Shown here piece by piece: positions 9,603-18,300 of a DNA stretch of 64,000 nucleotides (position 1 is its first letter; the number at the start of each line of letters is the position of its first letter). The stretch spans positions 79,499 to 143,498 of the forward strand of contig CAYVEB010000002.1 of NCBI GenBank assembly GCA_964450645.1. Direction: 5' to 3'. A model generated the notes under the pieces. The model was not told the origin of the DNA. It made no database searches and saw only the letters and a list, made by a program, of their open reading frames with translations. This DNA comes from JAKSPM01 sp964450645 (GTDB taxonomy: Bacteria; Bacillota; Clostridia; Oscillospirales; Oscillospiraceae). The position numbers were made by a program, and so were the translations under genes.

Positions 9603-9656
9603 TTGCAATTCGGGAAAAATCATGCTAAACTTTTCTGATAGATAGGAGGCGGTTTT

Positions 9657-11807
9657 ATGGAAGATTTGCTGCAGGGACTCAACGATGCCCAGCGCCAGGC
9701 GGTCACGGCGACGGAAGGATTTGTCCGCGTCATCGCCGGGGCGGGTTCCGGCAAGACGCGCGCCCTGTCGCGCCGGTTTGCCTATCTGGTCAACGAGCTA
9801 GGCATCCTGCCGGGGAACATTTTGTGCGTCACGTTCACCAACAAGTCCGCCAGCGAGATGCGCCAGCGCATCCACCGCCTCACCGGCGACAACGACACCG
9901 GCTACATCAACACGTTCCACGGCTTTTGCGTCTGCGTCTTGCAGGAGGACAGCTACGCTGTCCAATATCCCAAGAGTTTTCTCGTGCTGGACAACTCCGA
10001 TATCGACGCCATGCTGAAAATCATCTACGAGGAGCGTGGCCTGACGCTGCGGGATATGACGTTCAGCCGCGCGCGGGATATGATCGAAATCCGCAAGACC
10101 CTTCAAGAGCCGGATTATTACCTGGATCTGATCACCATGCCCCTGGACATTTTGCAGCGGAAATATCTAAACGCGTCCGCGCCGGCGGATATCATCTTCT
10201 ACGGGTATTTATATCAGGAGAAAAAGTGCTTTGGTTTAGACTACAACGACCTGATCGTGTTCTCCCTATACATCTTTGAACACAATGCGGAAATCCGGCT
10301 GAAATGGCAAAAGCGGCTGGAATACATCATGATCGATGAATTTCAGGACATTGACCCCTTGCAGTACCGGCTGATGGAGGTTCTGTGCGGGTACCACAAA
10401 AATCTGTTCATCGTTGGCGATCCCAACCAGACGATCTACACCTGGCGCGGGGCGAACGTCCGCTACCTTCTGGACTTTGACAAGGTCTTTCACCCGGTGC
10501 GGACCATTTACATGATGCAAAACTACCGTTCCACGCCCCAGATTTTGGCCGTGGTCAATTCCCTGATCCGTAAAAACAAGCAGCGTCTCCCCACAGATTT
10601 GATCCCGACGCTGCCGGACGGCGCGCCGGTCCTCTGCCACCACGCGGACACCGCAGCGCAGGAGGCCGAGTGGATGGCCGCCAAGATGCAGCAACTGCAC
10701 GACGGCGGCGTGCCCTACCGCGACATGGCTGTTTTGTACCGCGCCCACTATATCACGCGAACCGTTGAGGAGGTTCTGCTGCAGCAGAAAATCCCCTATG
10801 CCATCTACAGCGGCGTCCAGTTCTTCGACCGCATGGAAATTAAGGACGCCCTGTCCTATCTGCGCATGATCGCCTACCAGGACGATCTGTCCTTCCTGCG
10901 GATCGCCAACGTGCCCAAGCGCAACCTGGGGCGGCGGCGGATGCAATTTTTGCGGTCCTACGCGGCGGAAAATCAGTGCTCGCTCTATCAGGCGCTGTGC
11001 CGCAGCGTGGAGGAGGAAATTTTCAGGGGAACCAAGGCGGCGCGTTTCATCGCCCTGGTGAAAGCCCTCTCGGCAAACTACGCCGAGAGGCCCATCTCGG
11101 AGGTCTTGTCCCAGGTGTTGGACGCCAGCGGCTACGAGGCCATGCTTCGCACAGAAGGCAGCCAGGAACGGCTGGACAATCTGGCCGAGTTAAAGCAGTC
11201 AGTCTATGAATATGAGACGACCTGCGGAGAGGAGAGCACGCTGGAGCACTATCTGGCCCATGTGGCGCTGTTTTCCAATCAGGATGCCGGCGACCCCGGC
11301 GACCGGGTCAAACTGATGACCGTTCATACGGCCAAGGGGCTGGAGTTCCCCCATGTGTTCTTGTGCGCCATGAACGAGGGAGTGTTCCCCTCCAAGAAGG
11401 CCAATACCCAGCAGGCCATGGAGGAAGAACGCCGCCTGGCGTTTGTGGCCATGACCCGCGCGGAAAAAGCGTTGTACCTGTCGGAGGCGGAGGGCTGGAA
11501 TTTTGACGGTTCGCCCCGGTATCCGTCGCGGTTTTTGCTGGATATCGACCAGTCGCTTCTTTGCTACACCCGCAAGCCCAGCGAAAGCCTGCTTAAAGAC
11601 GCGCAAGAGGCCATCGATCAAGCGTACAGCCGCCTGGAGGAACCGGAACCCCAGCGGTTTGCGGACGGCCAGCGCGTGCGCCACAGCGTTTTCGGTTCCG
11701 GCACGGTTCTGCACACGGATCTGGAAAAGCGGGCCTATACCGTCCAATTCGACGACATGCCCACCCCGCGCTCCATTTCCTTTCGCGCCCGGCTGGAAGC
11801 GCTCTGA
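9657..11807 (+). CDS. UvrD/PcrA-type superfamily 1 DNA helicase
   Basis: 716 residues from the ATG at 9657, with AGGAGG 9 nt upstream. Walker A GAGSGKT is at 28-34. CVTFTNKSASEM (motif Ia), IDEFQDID (motif II), a QNYRS block (motif IV region), VKLMTVHTAKGLE (motif V) and the VAMTRAEK motif VI follow in order. The C-terminal module VRHSVFGSGTV is typical of PcrA/UvrD and binds RNA polymerase in characterised homologues. Roles include repair and removal of proteins from DNA. Slightly shorter than B. subtilis PcrA. It stands alone between two terminators. Confidence 0.92.
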   Translation: MEDLLQGLNDAQRQAVTATEGFVRVIAGAGSGKTRALSRRFAYLVNELGILPGNILCVTFTNKSASEMRQRIHRLTGDNDTGYINTFHGFCVCVLQEDSYAVQYPKSFLVLDNSDIDAMLKIIYEERGLTLRDMTFSRARDMIEIRKTLQEPDYYLDLITMPLDILQRKYLNASAPADIIFYGYLYQEKKCFGLDYNDLIVFSLYIFEHNAEIRLKWQKRLEYIMIDEFQDIDPLQYRLMEVLCGYHKNLFIVGDPNQTIYTWRGANVRYLLDFDKVFHPVRTIYMMQNYRSTPQILAVVNSLIRKNKQRLPTDLIPTLPDGAPVLCHHADTAAQEAEWMAAKMQQLHDGGVPYRDMAVLYRAHYITRTVEEVLLQQKIPYAIYSGVQFFDRMEIKDALSYLRMIAYQDDLSFLRIANVPKRNLGRRRMQFLRSYAAENQCSLYQALCRSVEEEIFRGTKAARFIALVKALSANYAERPISEVLSQVLDASGYEAMLRTEGSQERLDNLAELKQSVYEYETTCGEESTLEHYLAHVALFSNQDAGDPGDRVKLMTVHTAKGLEFPHVFLCAMNEGVFPSKKANTQQAMEEERRLAFVAMTRAEKALYLSEAEGWNFDGSPRYPSRFLLDIDQSLLCYTRKPSESLLKDAQEAIDQAYSRLEEPEPQRFADGQRVRHSVFGSGTVLHTDLEKRAYTVQFDDMPTPRSISFRARLEAL

Positions 11808-11862
11808 CTGACATAGGCAGCCGGACGGGCGGTTCCCGACAGACCTGCAAGGCAGAATAAAA

Positions 11863-11903
11863 GCGGCGGCTCTGTATCCAAACCGGTACGGAGCCGCCCT
11901 TTT
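11863..11903. terminator. Bidirectional terminator between helicase and amidase genes
   Basis: Stem GGCGGCTC / GAGCCGCC, extended inward with mismatches, followed by CTTTT on the plus strand. A second, outer pair of arms (about 11819-11836 with 11904-11926) can enclose it. It lies between convergent genes and probably serves both. Confidence 0.7.
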
Positions 11904-11942
11904 GGGAACCGCTTCCCGGTCCGGCCGCTACGCGGCCTGTGC

Positions 11943-12740
11943 CTACGCGTCGAAAATGCCCGCCCGATCCAGCATAACAAGGATGCGGACGGTATCCTCC
12001 GACAGGTCGATGATTCGCTCCTCGCCCGTGCCTCCCCGGCCGGACAGAAGCCCCTTTGCGATCAGCTTTTCCAGCGTCTCGCGGTAGGATTTGGACGTCA
12101 CGTCCTTCAACTTCTCATAGCGCACTTCTGCTTCCTCCTCCAATTGCATGGCCTTGGCGACGTCGCTGCGAAACGTGTCCATCGTGTACCCGCTCCCGGT
12201 CGCCCGCCACAGATGCTCCGGGTCGGCGTGGTCGCTACCCCAGCCGCGTTTATGCGCCTCGCTGTGGCTGAGAATCACCCCGTCGGCCAGCGGATCCCAG
12301 GAATATTGTTTACATAAGTCCGCAAACAGCCGCACCGCCACCGCGTAGGTCCGCTTGACAAACGCCAGCGCTTTCGCCTGGTCGCGGACCGTCAAACGAT
12401 AGCCGTTTTGGGCGTCATAAAATATACACTCCGGCTCCGTCATTTCCACCCCCACATGGGTGTCGTTGGCGCTTCCGCCCACGTGCCACATGCGGTAGTT
12501 CCACGGGGCCAGCTGATAAACCGTCCCGTCCGGCTGTAAGACGGCGTGGACGCTGGCCTCCAAGCCGGAATTGTTGAAATATTCGGCAAACGCCTTGGCC
12601 GAGGGCTGCGCCGCGCCGACGCTGTGCAAAACAGCGCCTTGTGGGCCGCGCTGCTGGAAGGTCACATAGCGGCTGTCGGATTGGTTGACATTTTGGATAT
12701 ACGCCTGATTTTTTGTGATCGGCCACTGAATGATCTGCAT
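11943..12740 (-). CDS. Amidase_2-type N-acetylmuramoyl-L-alanine amidase
   Basis: 265 residues starting at ATG behind GGAGGAGG. Residues about 25-190 form an N-acetylmuramoyl-L-alanine amidase (Amidase_2/PGRP-like) domain: AVLHSVGAAQ supplies the first zinc His, HVGVEMTEP the middle strand, and GSDHADPEHLW the last zinc ligand. A charged C-terminal tail (about 195-265) has LEKLIAKGLLSGRG and looks like a small peptidoglycan or helper domain. There is no signal peptide or membrane segment, as in phage endolysins, so release would need a holin or lysis (for example mother-cell lysis). No phage genes surround it. It is divergent from a LysM peptidase. Confidence 0.85.
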   Translation of the reverse strand: MQIIQWPITKNQAYIQNVNQSDSRYVTFQQRGPQGAVLHSVGAAQPSAKAFAEYFNNSGLEASVHAVLQPDGTVYQLAPWNYRMWHVGGSANDTHVGVEMTEPECIFYDAQNGYRLTVRDQAKALAFVKRTYAVAVRLFADLCKQYSWDPLADGVILSHSEAHKRGWGSDHADPEHLWRATGSGYTMDTFRSDVAKAMQLEEEAEVRYEKLKDVTSKSYRETLEKLIAKGLLSGRGGTGEERIIDLSEDTVRILVMLDRAGIFDA

Positions 12741-12873
12741 GGTTCCCTCCTCCCGTTACGGCAAGTCCGCCGTGTTCCATTCTATGCGATTCGCCCCGCG
12801 CCCGTTCCAAAATGCGCCGCCATTGGCATAATAGACATCCCCTCCGCCGTAGACTTGAGTGGAGGGGATTGCT

Positions 12874-14073
12874 TTGACCTTTTTGCAAGTGGCTCTACAA
12901 CGGGCGGGGTTTTCCTCGCTCAAGGATTTTCAGCGGGCCAACGGCCTGTATCCGTCCGGTTACGTGGACGTATTGACCATGCGGCTGCTGGATCCGTATT
13001 ATTTTGGCTATATTCGCCACCAAATCGTATCCGGAGACACCTATGACGCCCTGGCCCGGCGCTACGGCACAACCATCGCCGCCATCGCCGCGGCCAATCC
13101 CGGCCTGAATCCCGAACAGCTGACGCCCGGCCAATATCTGGTCGTTCCGCTGGACTTTGAGGTGACACCCACGCAAATTCCGTTCACCTCCCAGGTTCTG
13201 CAGGTGGTTGTGGCGGGGCTGCAAGCACGCTATCCGTTCCTGAGCGTGCAAACCCTGACCACCACGGATTATGGCCGCCCGGTGATCTGCATCGGCTGCG
13301 GCGCAGGCGAACGCGTCGTCAGCTACAACGCCAGCCATCACGCCAACGAATGGATCACGACGCCGCTGGTCATGCGTTTTTTGGAACGGTACTGCAACGC
13401 CTATGTCAACGGCGGCACCATCTTTAGCTATCCCGCGGGAGAACTGTTCGACCGTTCCACCTTGTATCTGGTCCCCATGGTCGATCCGGACGGCGTCGAT
13501 CTGGTCACCGGCGCCATTCCAACTGACAGCTTTGAGTACCGTCAGGCCCGAAACTTGGCTGAGAACTATCCGCAAATTCCATTCCCGGACGGTTGGAAGG
13601 CCAATCTCAACGGCGTGGACCTGAACCTAAATTATCCCGCCGGATGGGAGCAGGCCCGGGAGATTAAATTCAGCCAGGGGTACACCTTGCCAGGCCCCAG
13701 GGATTACGTCGGCAGCGCGCCGCTTGATCAGCCGGAATCGGCGGCCATGGTCGAACTGACCCGCAACATCGACCCGGCGCTGGTTCTGGCCTACCACACG
13801 CAGGGCCAGGTGATCTACTGGAAGTACCTGGACATGGAGCCGGAGGGCGCCCGGGCCGTAGGCGAGGAGTTCGCGCGCGTATCCGGATACGAGCTGGAAA
13901 ACACGCCCTACGCCTCCGGATTTGCCGGGTACAAGGATTGGTTCATTCTGACCTACAACCGCCCCGGTTACACGATTGAGGCCGGTTCCGGCCAAAATCC
14001 CCTGCCCCTGTCCCAATTTGAAGATATCTACCGGCAAAATTTAGGCATTTTGACCCTGGGACTTGTGGTATAG
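12874..14073 (+). CDS. LysM-containing M14 metallopeptidase (gamma-D-glutamyl-DAP peptidase type)
   Basis: 399 residues if it begins at TTG 12874, preferred because GGAGGGG sits 6-7 nt before it; a GTG at 12859 would itself lie in that ribosome site. Domains: a short peptidoglycan-binding-like helix region (1-35), a LysM from about 45 to 90 (VSGDTYDALARRYG ... GQYLVVP), then an M14 carboxypeptidase domain. Zinc ligands HHANEW and AYHTQG and the general base Glu in TIEAGSG are present. Relatives cut the gamma-D-Glu-mDAP bond in spore or cell-wall peptides. No signal peptide. It is divergent from the amidase, and together they could form a peptidoglycan-recycling or spore-lysis pair (inference). 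Confidence 0.87.
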   Translation: MTFLQVALQRAGFSSLKDFQRANGLYPSGYVDVLTMRLLDPYYFGYIRHQIVSGDTYDALARRYGTTIAAIAAANPGLNPEQLTPGQYLVVPLDFEVTPTQIPFTSQVLQVVVAGLQARYPFLSVQTLTTTDYGRPVICIGCGAGERVVSYNASHHANEWITTPLVMRFLERYCNAYVNGGTIFSYPAGELFDRSTLYLVPMVDPDGVDLVTGAIPTDSFEYRQARNLAENYPQIPFPDGWKANLNGVDLNLNYPAGWEQAREIKFSQGYTLPGPRDYVGSAPLDQPESAAMVELTRNIDPALVLAYHTQGQVIYWKYLDMEPEGARAVGEEFARVSGYELENTPYASGFAGYKDWFILTYNRPGYTIEAGSGQNPLPLSQFEDIYRQNLGILTLGLVV

Positions 14074-14077
14074 GGAA

Positions 14078-14116
14078 AACCCGGCGCACTGCAATCATGC
14101 GCCGGGTTCAGCTTTT
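14078..14116 (+). terminator. Terminator after M14 peptidase gene
   Basis: Arms AACCCGGCGCA (14078-14088) and TGCGCCGGGTT (14098-14108) followed by CAGCTTTT. The loop is 9 nt. Confidence 0.8.
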
Positions 14117-14172
14117 CGGCAAGCCCAAACGATTCTAAAAGCGGCTTTTTAAAATCTGCTTTTTATGCCACC

Positions 14173-14562
14173 CTAGGATCCAATGAAATTCCGCACCACG
14201 CCAAAAACCAGCAGGATGGCGCACATGCACCATACAACGCCGTTTTCCGCGCCGACCAGCCGCCTGTCGCCGCTGCGCACATAGCGCACGGCCATCCGCA
14301 CGGCCAGAACTCCGCCCACCGGCAGCAGCGCCAGCAAAACGGGATTCGCCCGCCAGGCCCCGGAAAAATCCAGCCGCAGCAGGCACAGACACATCCGCGA
14401 TACGCCGCAACCGGGGCACTTCCAGCCCGTCAACGTATAGAACGGACACGGAATACCGAAACCGAGCAAGCTGCAAACCAGCGCGTAGGCCCCGCCGAGC
14501 AGCGCCGCCGCGCCGATCATGCCCAGCACGTGGCGCGCCCGGATTTTACTGGAGCGCTGCAA
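14173..14562 (-). CDS. DUF2752 small membrane protein
   Basis: About 129 residues with the DUF2752 hallmark GWKCPGCGVSR preceded by IPCPFYTL, and three hydrophobic helices (about 14-34, 68-88, 108-126). Function of the family is unknown. The longest frame begins at TTG 14562 and overlaps the upstream gene by 17 nt. A GTG at 14529 or ATG at 14520 are possible later starts, because no strong ribosome site marks the TTG. It shares an operon with the DUF4234 protein; these two families are often neighbours in Clostridia (from general knowledge). Confidence 0.8.
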   Translation of the reverse strand: MQRSSKIRARHVLGMIGAAALLGGAYALVCSLLGFGIPCPFYTLTGWKCPGCGVSRMCLCLLRLDFSGAWRANPVLLALLPVGGVLAVRMAVRYVRSGDRRLVGAENGVVWCMCAILLVFGVVRNFIGS

Positions 14563-15109
14563 CCTTGTTCAGCTCGCTTTGGATCAGGCAGTAGTCCACA
14601 ATGGACAGGCCAAACAGCCCCAGAACCAAATACAGTACACAGTTGCTGGAATTGGGCATATCGCCGTTTCTCTGCCGGATGTACGCAACTTTTTCCCCCG
14701 CCTTATACAGCCAGTAAATACTGTAGATCCCGCAGGTAACAAGCGTCAGCAAAAACACCATCCCGCCGGATGTATCGTCGGGGCGCTCGCTGGCTACGTT
14801 CAGATCATCCGCCAGGCAGATCATCCAATAAATCCCATAGATGCCGCAGGTGACAATACTTAAAATGATCGCCACCGCAATATTCCGGCGCTTGACCGGC
14901 GGGTGGTAACCCCCCGTGGGCGCTCCATAGCCGGGAGGCGGGTAAGCGCCGTAGCCGGGCTGCTGGTACGGATTTTGCTGATAGGGGTTGGGGCCTTGCT
15001 GATAAGAATCCTGCTGTTGGTCGGATTGCGACGCGTTGAGCGGCGCGCCGCAGTTGGTGCAGAATTGCGCGCCGTCGTTACAATAGCTTCCACACTTTGG
15101 GCAGTTCAT
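14546..15109 (-). CDS. Zinc-ribbon DUF4234 membrane protein
   Basis: 187 residues starting at ATG behind GAGGAGA. N-terminal zinc ribbon CPKCG ... FCTNCG (residues 3-20), then a Gln/Pro/Tyr/Gly-rich flexible linker (about 28-70) with repeated QQ-PYQQ units. A DUF4234 membrane module follows with two repeats of a TCGIYxIYW motif in separate hydrophobic segments. Function unknown. The Zn-ribbon plus low-complexity linker suggests a cytoplasmic sensor or assembly arm tied to the membrane (inference). Confidence 0.82.
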   Translation of the reverse strand: MNCPKCGSYCNDGAQFCTNCGAPLNASQSDQQQDSYQQGPNPYQQNPYQQPGYGAYPPPGYGAPTGGYHPPVKRRNIAVAIILSIVTCGIYGIYWMICLADDLNVASERPDDTSGGMVFLLTLVTCGIYSIYWLYKAGEKVAYIRQRNGDMPNSSNCVLYLVLGLFGLSIVDYCLIQSELNKVAALQ

Positions 15110-15169
15110 AACGTTCTCTCCTCTTTTCTAAATTTTTAAAAAGCGGGTTCCCCGCGCTTCTACAGTGTA

Positions 15170-15199
15170 ATCATAGCATCTTTCCGCGTTCGTTGTCAA
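15170..15199 (-). promoter_or_regulatory. Promoter for DUF4234-DUF2752 pair
   Basis: Minus-strand TTGACA (15199-15194), 18-nt spacer, TATGAT (15175-15170), about 60 bp before the ATG. A GC-rich hairpin (about 15141-15160) lies in the leader. Confidence 0.65.
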
Positions 15200-15264
15200 T
15201 GGACGGGAAAATATTCCGCAAAAAAATTATGGGGTTTTTAAAGCTTTTTTGTCGAAAATGCTCC

Positions 15265-15292
15265 TTGTATCTACTGTAATTTTTGCTATACT
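15265..15292 (+). promoter_or_regulatory. Candidate promoter for the activase-like gene
   Basis: TTGTAT, 16-nt spacer, TATACT, 48 bp before the ATG. Moderate match only. Confidence 0.45.
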
Positions 15293-15340
15293 TTAATCAT
15301 ACAATGTGGGATACTCTACGAAGAAAAACGAGGTTGTTTC

Positions 15341-18300
15341 ATGAAAGTTTATCGCGTAGGCATCGATGTCGGCTCTACCACTGTGAAATTGGTTGTCCTT
15401 GGCGCGGACAACGCCATGATTTTCGGCGCATACCGCCGCCATATGGCCCACGTCCAGGACACCCTGCTCGACCTCCTCCTGCAAGCCAGAGAGCGGCTGG
15501 GCGAATGTCAGCTGCGGGTCAAAATCACCGGCTCCGGCGCAATCAGCCTGTCCGAGGCCATGCACATCGGCTTTGTGCAGGAGGTGGTGGCCGTGTCCAC
15601 CGCGCTGCGGGCCGTCGCGCCCCAGACGGACGTGGCCATTGAATTGGGCGGCGAAGATGCAAAAATTATTTATTTTACCGGCGGCCTGGAGCAGCGGATG
15701 AACGGCGTCTGCGCCGGCGGAACCGGCGCGTTTATCGACCAAATGGCCGCCTTGCTGCAAACCGACGCAGCGGGGCTAAACGACGCGGCCAGGGATTATC
15801 ACGAGATCTATCCCATCGCCGCCCGCTGCGGCGTGTTTGCCAAATCCGACATCCAGCCCTTGATCAACGAGGGCGCTACGAAGGCCGACCTGGCCGCCTC
15901 GATTTTTCAGGCAGTCGTCAACCAGACCATTTCGGGACTTGCCTGTGGCAAGCCGATTCGCGGCTGCGTCGCCTTTCTGGGCGGGCCTCTCCATTTTTTG
16001 CCGGAGCTTAAGCGGGCCTTTATCCGCACGCTGCGCCTGACCCCGCAGACCACGGTCGATCCGGCCGACTCCCATCTGTTCGCCGCCACCGGCAGCGCCC
16101 TGGAAGCCGCCGACGCACAGCCCATCGCGATCGGCGCTTTTATTGACCAATTGCGCGGCGGCATCCACCTGGCCTATTCGCTCAAGCGCCTGCCTCCCCT
16201 ATTTACCAGCCCCGAGGAATACGAGCAGTTCCGCGCCCGCCATGCCAAGGCGACTGTGAAAAAGGCGGATCTGGCCTCCTACAAGGGCGGCTGTTATCTT
16301 GGGATCGACGCCGGCTCCACCACCACGAAGCTGGCGCTGATTGGGCAGGAGGGCCAGCTCCTTTGGTCGTTCTATGCCAATAACCAGGGCAGCCCTTTGA
16401 AAACGGCCATCCAGGCGCTCACCCAGCTAGAAGCCGTGCTTCCGCCGGACGTCGCCATCCTGCGCGCCTGCTCCACCGGCTACGGCGAAACGCTGATGCA
16501 GTCGGCCTTCAATCTGGACGACGGCGAGGTGGAAACCGTCGCCCACTACCATGCTGCCGCCTTTTTCCGCCCGGATGTCGACTGCATCCTGGACATCGGC
16601 GGGCAGGATATGAAGTGTATCAAAATCAAAAACCACTGCGTGGACACGATTCTTCTCAACGAGGCGTGTTCCTCCGGCTGCGGCTCGTTCCTGGAGAACT
16701 TTGCAAACTCTCTGGGCTATCAGGCGTCAGAATTTGCCGAGCTGGCCCTGTTTGCCAAGCAGCCCATCGACCTTGGCACGCGCTGCACGGTGTTTATGAA
16801 CTCCAACGTCAAACAGGCGCAAAAAGAGGGCGCGTGTGTGGAGGATATTGCGGCGGGCCTGGCCTATAGCGTCATCAAGAACGCGCTGTTTAAGGTGATC
16901 AAGCTGACCGATGCCAAGGCGTTGGGCCAGCATGTGGTTTTCCAGGGCGGTATGTTCTATAATCAAGCCGTTCTGCGGGCGGCAGAGCGCATCGCCGGGA
17001 TCGAGGCCATCTGCCCGGATATCTCCGGAATTATGGGCGCGTTCGGCGCGGCGCTGATCGCCAAAAGCCGCTACCGCGGGCAGCCGTCCTCCATGCTCCC
17101 CCTGGCGAAGGCGCGCGAGCTGTCCTACGTCACCGCCACAACCCGCTGCGGCGGCTGCAGCAACCACTGTATGCTGACCATCAACAGATTCTCCGGCGGC
17201 CGCCGTCATATTTCCGGCAACCGCTGCGAAAAGGGCCTGGGCCTGACGAAAGCGCCGGAGAAAGGCCCCAACGTTTCGGCATACAAGTTCGAACGGATGT
17301 TTGCCTATCCGCCGCTTCCCCCGGAACAGGCGCCGATGGGCGTGATCGGGATCCCGCGGGTGTTGAATCTGTATGAAGATTATCCGTTTTGGGCCACCTT
17401 CTTCCGACAACTGGGGTTCCGGGTGATTCTGTCCCCCATGTCCTCGCGGAAGATCTATGAACTGGGGATGGAATCGATTCCGTCTGAATCGGAGTGTTAT
17501 CCCGCCAAGATGGCCCACGGGCATGTGCAATGGTTGGTGAACCAGGGAATCCGGACGGTGTTTTACCCCTGCGTGCTGTATGAGCACCAGGAGGTGGCGT
17601 CCGCCCAAAACCATTATAACTGTCCGATTGTGGCGTCCTATCCGGAAAACCTTAAAAACAATGTGGACGCGGTAACCGACGGAACCATCACCTACATACG
17701 GCCGTTCCTGGCTTTCACGTCTGAAAAAATTATTGCTGACCGGCTGGTTCGGCTTTGCGAGGAGCAATGGGATCTGCCGGAGAAAGTCGTCCGGCAGGCC
17801 GTCCATCTGGCCTGGGCCGAGCAGCGGCAGGCGAAGGCGGACGTCCGTGCGAAAGGGCAGGAGGCGCTGGACTGGATGCGCGAGCACGGGCGAAAGGGCA
17901 TCGTGCTCGCCGGCCGCCCCTATCACATCGACCCGGAGATCCACCATGGCATCCCGGATCTGATCGCCTCGTACCGTCTGGCCGTTTTGACCGAGGACAG
18001 CCTGCCCATCGACTTTGAGCCCTCCCGTCCCCTGCGCGCCAACGACCAGTGGGTCTACCACTCCCGTCTGTACACAGCGGCCGAGTTCGTGGGGCGGCGG
18101 GACGATCTGGAGCTGGTTCAGCTCAACTCCTTTGGCTGCGGCCTGGATGCGGTGACCTGCGACCAGGTCAGCGACATCCTGGCGCGCTGCAACAAGCTCT
18201 ACACCACCTTGAAGATCGACGAGGTCAACAGCCTGGGCGCCGCCCGGATCCGCATCCGGAGCCTGCTCGCCGCCATGGATATGCGCGAGCAGCAGGGCAT

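Noticed and set aside
11943..14073. Prophage remnant
   Set aside because: The amidase resembles an endolysin, but no holin, structural, integrase or attachment sequences surround it.
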